Part shown: one piece after another, positions 7,001-13,051 of the stretch
How the letters are laid out: each line of letters starts with the position of its first letter
Numbering within the stretch: position 1 is the stretch's first letter
From: JABSOG01 sp041583135
GTDB taxonomy: Bacteria; Pseudomonadota; Gammaproteobacteria; Enterobacterales; Alteromonadaceae
DNA: 13,051 nt
Direction: 5' to 3'
NCBI GenBank assembly: GCA_041583135.1
Contig: JBFHGJ010000139.1
Span: 1-13,051, forward strand
The notes under the pieces: generated by a model
Seen by the model: the letters and a program-made list of their open reading frames with translations, nothing else
What the model was told of the DNA's origin: nothing
Databases searched by the model: none
Translations under genes and position numbers: made by a program

Positions 7001-9620
7001 ATGCCAAACGGTGACGCGCTTGATGACTATGGTAGGCGCCCCAATCGATAGACTGGCCACTAAGATGCAAACGGCCCAGTACCTGCAACATCTGATAAGC
7101 ACTGTCGGTGCTGTCGTTTGCGTGTCCCAAGGCATTGATGACGGTTGCACCTTTTGCGCTTTGATGCTGGCGTACAAAACTCGATAATGCCCTGCCTGGC
7201 CCAACTTCTAAAAACAACAGATCAGCTTGCGCCGATAGCGTATTAATACCGGCTTCAAAGCGCACGCTTTGACGCAAGTGATTGACCCAGTAATTCGGCT
7301 CACACAGCTCTGATTTACTCGCCCACTGGCCGCTGAGGTTAGAGATAAACGGCAAGGTCGGCTGGTTGAAGCTTACCTTGGCCACTGCCTGTTCAAACTG
7401 CGGCAAAATTGGGTCCATCAAGGCGCTGTGATAACCATGACTGGTGGCCAAAAAGGTCGATTTAATACCGTTTTCACTGAGCAACAAGGCAAACTCATCA
7501 ATGGCCTCTTGTTCGCCGGAAACCACACAGGCGCTTGGCGAGTTGATGGCGGCAATAGATAAGGCCGCAGGCAGTAGCGCCTGAATATTTTGCGCCCCCT
7601 CGGCAATGGCTAACATAGCCCCCGCCGAGGTTTGTGACATCAGTTTGCCACGCAGTACCACCAAAGACAGCGCATCTTCTAGACTAACGACCTCAGCAAT
7701 AGTGGCAGCCACATATTCACCGACGCTGTGACCTATCATGGCCCAAGGCTCAATGCCAAGGGCGATAAAATAGCGCGCCAATGCGTATTCGATAATAAAC
7801 AATAAAGGCTGCGTATATTGAGTTTGGTTTATCTGCCCCTCTAGGCCATCGTTTGCTAACCAAATGGCTTTTAATTGCTCGGCCAAAGCGCTATCAAGCA
7901 GTGCAAAACACGCATCGACCTGCTCGGTAAATAGCGGCTGTTGCTGATAAAGCTCATAAGCCATCTTCGCCTGCTGCGCCCCTTGGCCGGGGAACATAAA
8001 TACCACATGACGCTCATGGGCCTTGGCGGTTAAGCGGTTGGCCGCCTGCTCATTGACCAAACCGTCGAGCAGTGCTTCACGGCTTTGGCCATGCACCATT
8101 TGTCTTAGTGGTAAGTGCTGGCGACCTTGTTGCAGGCTATAGGCAACATCACCAAGGTTGTGCTCAGGGTGCTCAGTTAAAAATTGGTGCAACTGGGTGC
8201 TGAGCGCTTTTAACGCGTTTTCATTGGTGGCGCTCAATAACAACGCCTGTTGTTTATCTTCCGTTGAGCACTGCTGCTCAGTCGCCGGGTCGTTATCAAG
8301 CCACTGCTCCAAAACCACATGGGCGTTGGTGCCGCCGATACCAAAAGAGCTAACCCCGGCAACTAGCGCGTGTTCGCTATCGTGCCACTGATGTAAAGTA
8401 TCGTTCACCACAAAAGGCGAATGGGCAAAGTCGATAACCGGATTGGGTTCATCGAAATTCAGCGTTGGCGGAATTTGTCGATGATAAAGTGCTAAGGTGG
8501 CTTTAATCAGCCCCGCCACACCGGCGGCAGCGCCTAGATGGCCAATATTGCTTTTTATCGAGCCGATACGGCAATAACCCTGTTTGTCGCTATCAAAGGC
8601 CGTGGTGAGGGCTTTAACTTCAATCGGGTCGCCAAGGGAGGTTCCGGTACCATGGGCCTCGATATAGCCGATTTTCTCAACATCAACCTCGGCCATTTCA
8701 AGGGCCGCTTGCAATACCGCCACCTGACCTTGCACACTTGGCGCGGTATAGCCTGCTTTGGCGTTGCCATCGTTGTTGATGGCTGAGCCTTTTATCACCG
8801 CGTAAATATGGTCGTTGTCGGCAACGGCGTCTTCTAGCCTTTTTAATACCACTACCCCAGCGCCATCGCCCGGTACTGTACCGTTGGCTTTGGCGTCAAA
8901 GGCGCGGCATAGCCCTTCAGGGGAATAAATCATGCCCTCTTGGTGCAAATAACCGTTGACGTCGGGTCGTGCCAACATCGAATCTGTGGTCATTTCAACA
9001 CCACCGGCCAGCGCCATATCGCAATCCCCGGCAATCAGCCCCTGAACCGCCATGTGCACGGCAACCAACGAGCTGGAACAGGCAGTTTGCACCGTCACCG
9101 CAGGGCCTGTGAGGTTCAGTTTGTTGGCGACACGGGAGTTAAAATACTCCTGGCCGTTTAAAATACCCACCTCATATTGACCGGCAATACTGCCGCCAGA
9201 GGCAATAAATTGCGTGGTCCATGCCGGGTTGCTGCCAGCGCCGCCATAGAGCGCGATTTTGCCATCGAAGGTATCACTTTGATAGGCGCTGTCGGCAAGG
9301 GCCTGATAGACACACTCGTGGTAAACCCTAAGCTGGGGGTCCATCAGTTGCGCTTCGCGATGATTGTAGTCAAAAAAGCCCGGCTCAAAACCCATTGAGT
9401 CTGCGATGACCCCTTTGACTTTGACAAATTTTTCATTGTCTATCAGCGCTTGTGCCACCCCGGCCTGCTGCAACTGTTCGTCGCTAAAGCGGGTGGTGGT
9501 ATTGCGCCCTTCAACCAGATTTGACCAGAACGTCGATAAATCATCGGCCCCTGGGGTTCTTACGGCCATACCGATGATGGCAACCTCAAGGCCAGTCAAT
9601 TCATGTGCTTGCTCTGTCAT
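4068..9620 (-). CDS. Type I polyketide synthase module, KS-AT-KR-DH-ACP with unusual domain order
   Basis: An 1850-residue module that extends with malonate, reduces and dehydrates. KS about 8-440: Cys181 in TACSSSLVA, His323 in EAHGTGT, His361 in NIGH. AT about 540-885: GQGAQ at 545-549, Ser632 in GHSVGE, and HGYH at 728-731 where malonyl ATs usually have HAFH; malonyl is still most likely. KR structural half about 905-1130. KR catalytic core about 1150-1365: GGLGGIG at 1160-1166, Lys1282, Ser1306, Tyr1319 and Asn1323, so it looks active. DH about 1370-1660: His1402 in HKIMGKPTLP (the HxxxGxxxxP motif) and Asp1582 in HPAVLDSA. Residues about 1678-1708, beginning GLSTEQGLQAV, look like the last helix and strand of the KR, so the DH appears inserted in it. 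ACP about 1745-1815, Ser1779 in FFELGGDSL. The tail 1815-1850 is helical and ends NKRRARGRAR. ATG at 9620 follows the NRPS stop by 2 nt. Expected product is a trans- or cis-2-enoyl thioester. Confidence 0.97.
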   Translation of the reverse strand: MTEQAHELTGLEVAIIGMAVRTPGADDLSTFWSNLVEGRNTTTRFSDEQLQQAGVAQALIDNEKFVKVKGVIADSMGFEPGFFDYNHREAQLMDPQLRVYHECVYQALADSAYQSDTFDGKIALYGGAGSNPAWTTQFIASGGSIAGQYEVGILNGQEYFNSRVANKLNLTGPAVTVQTACSSSLVAVHMAVQGLIAGDCDMALAGGVEMTTDSMLARPDVNGYLHQEGMIYSPEGLCRAFDAKANGTVPGDGAGVVVLKRLEDAVADNDHIYAVIKGSAINNDGNAKAGYTAPSVQGQVAVLQAALEMAEVDVEKIGYIEAHGTGTSLGDPIEVKALTTAFDSDKQGYCRIGSIKSNIGHLGAAAGVAGLIKATLALYHRQIPPTLNFDEPNPVIDFAHSPFVVNDTLHQWHDSEHALVAGVSSFGIGGTNAHVVLEQWLDNDPATEQQCSTEDKQQALLLSATNENALKALSTQLHQFLTEHPEHNLGDVAYSLQQGRQHLPLRQMVHGQSREALLDGLVNEQAANRLTAKAHERHVVFMFPGQGAQQAKMAYELYQQQPLFTEQVDACFALLDSALAEQLKAIWLANDGLEGQINQTQYTQPLLFIIEYALARYFIALGIEPWAMIGHSVGEYVAATIAEVVSLEDALSLVVLRGKLMSQTSAGAMLAIAEGAQNIQALLPAALSIAAINSPSACVVSGEQEAIDEFALLLSENGIKSTFLATSHGYHSALMDPILPQFEQAVAKVSFNQPTLPFISNLSGQWASKSELCEPNYWVNHLRQSVRFEAGINTLSAQADLLFLEVGPGRALSSFVRQHQSAKGATVINALGHANDSTDSAYQMLQVLGRLHLSGQSIDWGAYHSHQARHRLALPGYVFERTEFLPAIKQGQSAAFEPDFEPGELRYYAPTWQRGLRIRTKLEALLGHAELPQNWLLFVDEDGVAMDFALQLKAQGKRVVTVVKGQSYQRIDNDHYAIKHDQGDDYSVLLQELIRLHVTPNVVVNLWPLGEAQALQQELNQGFYSLMLLAQAIGSLGMAQQMQLKVMSHGIHNVTGQEQILVPRATVAGALRVIAQEYPQLNCQLIDIDEPQAAASQNPLTLPLLNEVLSTVLTPKDNEPLVAYRGQYRWQRTFAKAQSQPQLADIRELLKPRGHYLITGGLGGIGLAIAQHLARQGEVKLSLLSRSTLPHKSDWQAWLTNYGSEHPISIKIAAIEQLEQLGAEVQVLSADVANLDALASVLSQAQQQFGDIDGLIHGAGVPGGGAIQLKNKETCEQVMAAKVQGTQNLAQLLGEQPLDLVLLCSSITAILGGFGQIDYTAANAYLDACAQSDMFAAAQSVVAVNFDPWQEVGMAVNAARDGIAPQGKQVHPLLGVLAEQSDTQAVFKARFSPAQTWALEEHKIMGKPTLPGTAYVEMARAAFAHVQQNNSQSGAIEISDVYFLAPMVCEQQQWREVSTTLNISAQSAQFTISSKLAGNGAPVEHARGTIAFNGAMLAPVAPLSSLYEQCQQQVSEDPKAFIAQNAFADAKEVPENAIESGPHWEVFRCLNLGDKQGIAQLVLDDAFSAELGTFALHPAVLDSATAYLSPFIKPAFYIPLHYRSIMQLKPLSQTCYSHATLAKGAMDAKGTISFDLNIYNDDSQLAVQIKGFSMREIAQDNPINNPVESSPEIAETVIEGLSTEQGLQAVSYALQSGHSQLVASLHDINEQEVRYRDMASIAEHANAQLGQLQPRPELGSAYVAAKSNSEKVLVGLWQEMLRLEQVGVNDDFFELGGDSLMLMQIHAKMAEHFKHNVAIAELYSFPTIKALAAELDKGDEQTDERAEKVDERAAQMKAAMNKRRARGRAR

Positions 9621-9622
9621 GC

Positions 9623-12600
9623 TTAGGCTTTCCTTTTACGTCTGTTTTTCAAGCGATCTTTGGCCTTGGCCAATTGCTCGGTTTGTTTTTCACTGCGCGC
9701 CATCTTTTGTTGCGGCTGTTTGGCAAACTCTGCCAACGCACGCACGTTGGCATGGTTGAACAAGTCCACCGGCGAGATGTCAAAACCGACATGCTCGCTG
9801 AGCATCGCCGCGAGTTTGACCATATCGAGAGAAGTGGCGCCAATATCAAAAAAGTTGTCGTCAATACCGAGCTTATCGATGTGCACCAAGGTTTTAAGGG
9901 CATCGACAATAAAGCCCTGTAGCTCGGTTGCCGGAGCAACATAGTCGCGGGCCAACTGCGCTCTTTGCTGACGCGGCGTCGGCAGCGCCTTGCGGTCTTT
10001 TTTGCCGCTGCTGGTAAGGCTAAAGCCCTCGATATTCATGAAAATGCTCGGCAGCATATAATCAGGCACCCTTTGGCTTAGGTGCGCTCTAAGTTCAGCG
10101 TTATCGAGTCCTTTGCTGGCATCTTTGACAACATAATAAGCCACCAGATCTGCCCGGCCGTCTTTTTCATAAACCATCACTAAGGCGTCGCTGATATTCT
10201 CATGGGCGTTAAGGGCCGATTCGATATCCCCCGGCTCAATTCTAAAGCCCCGCAGTTTGATCTGATGGTCCAGTCGGCCCAAATGCAAAATCTGCCCACG
10301 GCTATCGACTCTGGCCAAATCGCCGGTGGCATAAATCGGCCCTGATGCGCTATCAAACGGGTTGTCGATAAATTGCTGGGCGGTTAACTCAGCGCGATTC
10401 AAATAGCCTTTCGCCAAACCGGCGCCGCCAATGTAAAGCTCGCCCGGCACGCCTTGCGGCACAGGGTTTAGTGCTTTATCGAGAATATAAAGTTCGGTGT
10501 TGTCTATTGCCTGACCTATGTGTACCTTGAGCTTTTGCGAAGGTGTTGCAGGCGCCTGCAATTGCCCGCAGCTCGACCAAATGGTGGTTTCGGTCGGACC
10601 ATACATATTCCACAGCTCGCTGCCTTTGCTAAGTAGCTTTTCTGCCAATTCCTCGGTAATGGCTTCACCGCCACACAGCATTTTGAGGTCTGATTTACCT
10701 TGCCAGCCGCCATCGAGCAGCATTCGCCACATTGTCGGGGTTGCCTGCATCACAGTGACGTTAAGCTCAGCCATACGCGTTTCTAAGCGCTTCACCGCTT
10801 GGGTCAGGCCGCTATCATCGAGCACCAAGGTGCCGCCGCAGATTAGCGGCAGATAAAGCTCAAGCCCTGAGATATCAAAGGTCAAAGGCGTCACGGCCAA
10901 CAAGGTGTCATCACCGCCAAAGCCCGGCTTTTTCGCCATCGCCAATAAGAAGTTACATAAGGCGCTATGGCGTATCTCCACCCCTTTGGGCTTACCGGTA
11001 GAGCCTGAGGTAAATAAGATATAAACCGAGTTATCACCATTGTGTTCAAGGGCCAGATTGGCTTGACTAAAGCCATCTAAATGCAATGAATCAAGGGCAA
11101 TGACCTTGCCACTAAGCGCACGCTCACTATGCACGACAAAGGGCACGATATAGGTGTCGATTGCGGCGTCTTTTGCAATATCGGCCAGCCGCAACTCGCT
11201 GATATTGACATCAAGCGGCACATAACAGGCGCTGATTTTCATCAAAGCCAACAGACACACCATAGTATCGCTTTGGTGGTTGAGCATCACCCCAACCCTT
11301 TGCCCCGGCGCGATGCCCTGCTCAATAAAATAGCCCGCCAGTTGATTGGCTTTGGCATTGAGCTGCTGATAACTCAATTGGCCTTTGCTATCGACAATGG
11401 CGGTTTTTTCTGGCTGGTTTTGCGCTTGGCGCTCAACCAGTTGGTGAACGCCCACACTGCTATCAAACTCAACCGGGTTACGACTGATGGCCAGCTCGGC
11501 AGGCACTGTTTGCGCCGTTTGCACCATCAGCGGCAAATCCTCAAGGGCTTGCTCAGGGCTTGTAACAATGGCGCGAAGGAGCTGTTCAAAACACTGCCCC
11601 ATGGTTTGTATGGTTTGAGCTTCGAATAAATCGACGTTGTATTCCCACGCCAACGTGATCTGCTCATCTAACGGCTCGACATTGAGGCTTAGGTCAAACT
11701 TGGCCATGGTATGCTCAAGGGCCTTTGCGCTCACCGCTAAGCCATCGAACGACAGGCTTGGGTTGTCGTTGTTGTGCATCACAAACAGAATTTGAAACAG
11801 CGGGCTAAAGGCGGTGCTGCGCTCGACCTTCAACTGCTCGACCAAGCGCTCAAACGGATAACTTTGATGGTCAAAGGCGGCCAAAATCGTTGTCTTGTTG
11901 TCAGCCAAAACCTCACTAAAGCTGCGGCTTAAATCCACCTCCGTGCGCAGCACCAGCGTATTGACGAAGCAGCCAAGCAAATGTTCGGTTTGCCCCTGTT
12001 CGCGGTTGGCGACCGGGGTACCCATCACGATGTCGCTGGTTTGGCTGTATCTTGCCACAAGCGCAGCAAACGCGGTTTGCATCAGCATAAACAGGGTAAC
12101 CTGATGACGCTTGGCAAATTCACCGAGCTTTTGAGTCAATGCGCTATTTAAGCGCTGTTCATGCAATGCGCCGACAAAGGTCTGCTGCAACGGCCTAGGT
12201 TTATCCAAAGGCAAGTTGTGACACTGGGCGATATTTTGTAATTGCGCCAACCAATACTGCTGCTCTGGGCTATCTTGCGCCAGCTGTTGTGCCTGCCAGT
12301 GGCTGTAATCGCTATATTGAATCGACAATTCGGGCAATTGCGGCGCGCGCCCTTGCAATAGGGCATTGTAGCTTTGCATCAGTTCGTTGACGAACAAGGC
12401 CACCGACCAACCATCGGCAATAATATGATGTACGCACATCATTAACACAAATTGCTGCTCGCCAAGACGATAGAGTTTCATCGCCATTAATGGCGCTTGG
12501 CTTAAATCGAACACACGGTTGCGCTCAAGCTCAAGGTGTCTATCTAGCGCGCGGTTATCAAAGGTTAAATCGACCAGTTCAAGGGTAATGGCCGCTTGTG

Positions 12601-13051
12601 GGTTGGTTTCAAGCACCACCTCAGCGCCTTTTAGCTGATAGCTGGTACTGAGCACCTGATGGCGGGCAACGATGACATCTAATGCCTGTTGCAATAAAGT
12701 TTGTTGCAATGGCCCCTCAATATCAAACGCTTGATACATGTTGTAGGCCGCCGCGCTGTTTTTGCCAAGCTGCTGCAATAGCCACAAGCGTTGTTGTTGC
12801 GCCGATAGCACCTTGGTCTTTTCAGGTGGCTGTACAGCAATGGTCAACGCGGTATTCGGCTGTGCATTATTCTCAGCAATCAAACTCGCCTGTTCGGCAA
12901 TGGTGCTGTGGCTAAACACCAGTTTGAGGGCAAGACGCTGAGCAAATTGCTGCTCGATGCGGTTAATCAGGCGTGTCGCCAACAATGAATGGCCACCCAA
13001 AGCGAAAAAGTTATGATGTACACCAACGGCGTCACACTCTAAACCCAGCAA
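9623..13051 (-). CDS. Nonribosomal peptide synthetase, 3' part, PCP-C-A-PCP, predicted glycine module; 5' end outside window
   Basis: Open through the right edge; the first visible codon is TTG and belongs to an upstream-running frame, not a start. 1142 residues are visible. A partial PCP (1-60) has Ser22 in FFALGGHSL, so at least one module precedes it. Condensation domain about 80-500: SAQQQRLWLL (C1), RHQVLSTSY (C2), active His209 in HHIIADGWS (C3), YSDYSHWQ (C4), GTPVANR (C5), GCFVNTL (C6). It looks like an LCL-type C and not an epimerase. Adenylation domain about 535-1025: LFTSGSTGKPKG (A3), NMYGPTE (A5), GELYIGG (A6), YATGDLA (A7), LRGFRIEPGDIE (A8), SSGKKDRK (A10). Specificity residues by GrsA alignment are D726 I727 L730 Q769 L792 G794 M816 I824 W825 K1017, which I recall as a glycine-type code. 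Second PCP about 1035-1110, Ser1074 in FFDIGATSL. A highly basic helical tail (1112-1142, ending LKNRRKRKA) should dock to the KS of the next protein. No epimerase, methylation or thioesterase domain. Confidence 0.96.
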   Translation of the reverse strand: MLGLECDAVGVHHNFFALGGHSLLATRLINRIEQQFAQRLALKLVFSHSTIAEQASLIAENNAQPNTALTIAVQPPEKTKVLSAQQQRLWLLQQLGKNSAAAYNMYQAFDIEGPLQQTLLQQALDVIVARHQVLSTSYQLKGAEVVLETNPQAAITLELVDLTFDNRALDRHLELERNRVFDLSQAPLMAMKLYRLGEQQFVLMMCVHHIIADGWSVALFVNELMQSYNALLQGRAPQLPELSIQYSDYSHWQAQQLAQDSPEQQYWLAQLQNIAQCHNLPLDKPRPLQQTFVGALHEQRLNSALTQKLGEFAKRHQVTLFMLMQTAFAALVARYSQTSDIVMGTPVANREQGQTEHLLGCFVNTLVLRTEVDLSRSFSEVLADNKTTILAAFDHQSYPFERLVEQLKVERSTAFSPLFQILFVMHNNDNPSLSFDGLAVSAKALEHTMAKFDLSLNVEPLDEQITLAWEYNVDLFEAQTIQTMGQCFEQLLRAIVTSPEQALEDLPLMVQTAQTVPAELAISRNPVEFDSSVGVHQLVERQAQNQPEKTAIVDSKGQLSYQQLNAKANQLAGYFIEQGIAPGQRVGVMLNHQSDTMVCLLALMKISACYVPLDVNISELRLADIAKDAAIDTYIVPFVVHSERALSGKVIALDSLHLDGFSQANLALEHNGDNSVYILFTSGSTGKPKGVEIRHSALCNFLLAMAKKPGFGGDDTLLAVTPLTFDISGLELYLPLICGGTLVLDDSGLTQAVKRLETRMAELNVTVMQATPTMWRMLLDGGWQGKSDLKMLCGGEAITEELAEKLLSKGSELWNMYGPTETTIWSSCGQLQAPATPSQKLKVHIGQAIDNTELYILDKALNPVPQGVPGELYIGGAGLAKGYLNRAELTAQQFIDNPFDSASGPIYATGDLARVDSRGQILHLGRLDHQIKLRGFRIEPGDIESALNAHENISDALVMVYEKDGRADLVAYYVVKDASKGLDNAELRAHLSQRVPDYMLPSIFMNIEGFSLTSSGKKDRKALPTPRQQRAQLARDYVAPATELQGFIVDALKTLVHIDKLGIDDNFFDIGATSLDMVKLAAMLSEHVGFDISPVDLFNHANVRALAEFAKQPQQKMARSEKQTEQLAKAKDRLKNRRKRKA
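9631..9635 (-). promoter_or_regulatory. Ribosome binding site of the KS-AT-KR-DH-ACP gene, inside the NRPS 3' end
   Basis: AAGGA within the last NRPS codons lies 10 nt before the ATG at 9620. The NRPS stop TAA (9625-9623) lies between them, 2 nt before the ATG. This arrangement supports translational coupling, which would keep the two interacting megaenzymes at similar levels. Confidence 0.55.

Noticed and set aside
11129..11629. Plus-strand open frame of 166 codons opposite the NRPS C-A linker.
   Set aside because: The minus strand here encodes clear C and A domain sequence; the plus-strand translation matches nothing and is low-complexity His/Leu-rich.
12425..12811. Dual epimerisation/condensation or starter C type for the NRPS condensation domain.
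   Set aside because: The HHIIADGWS motif and surrounding C1-C7 motifs look like an ordinary chain-extending C, and a PCP lies directly upstream in the same protein.

Overview
The window is one continuous stretch of a type I hybrid NRPS-PKS gene cluster. All genes lie on the minus strand, so transcription runs from the right edge (13051) to the left edge (1). Four coding regions fill almost everything, separated by only 2, 9 and 31 bases, so they are probably one operon and partly translationally coupled. No intergenic stretch is long enough to hold a promoter, terminator, RNA gene, mobile element or CRISPR array, and I saw none. GC near one half, the codon use, Gln-rich linkers and a membrane-anchored penicillin-acylase-like protein suggest a gammaproteobacterium, perhaps a marine one (Alteromonadales or Vibrionales type). 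That placement is weak.

Order in the direction of transcription. (1) 13051-9623: the 3' part of an NRPS, PCP(partial)-C-A-PCP. The adenylation pocket reads D-I-L-Q-L-G-M-I-W-K, which I recall as a glycine-type code. (2) 9620-4068: a PKS module KS-AT-KR-DH-ACP. The order is unusual because the DH lies between the KR catalytic core and what looks like the last helix and strand of the KR. (3) 4058-711: a PKS module KS-AT-carrier without reductive domains. Its carrier has a PCP-like GGHS motif, followed by a short acidic tail. (4) 679-1: the N-terminal 226 residues of a penicillin acylase (Ntn-hydrolase, S45-type) family protein with an N-terminal membrane segment; its 3' part is outside the window.

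Read together, and assuming collinearity, the NRPS would load glycine onto an upstream acyl or peptidyl chain. The first PKS would add malonate, reduce and dehydrate it to a 4-amino-but-2-enoyl (vinylogous glycine) unit. The second PKS would add an unreduced malonate, giving a 6-amino-3-oxo-hex-4-enoyl thioester. No thioesterase, reductase or terminal condensation domain follows, so the chain must be passed to a protein encoded elsewhere or released in trans. The acylase could remove an N-terminal acyl group from a periplasmic precursor, as PvdQ does for pyoverdine, or act on a different bond. The points most worth a second look are the DH-within-KR architecture, the charged terminal tails that look like a set of docking elements, and the pairing of this assembly line with a membrane-anchored acylase.
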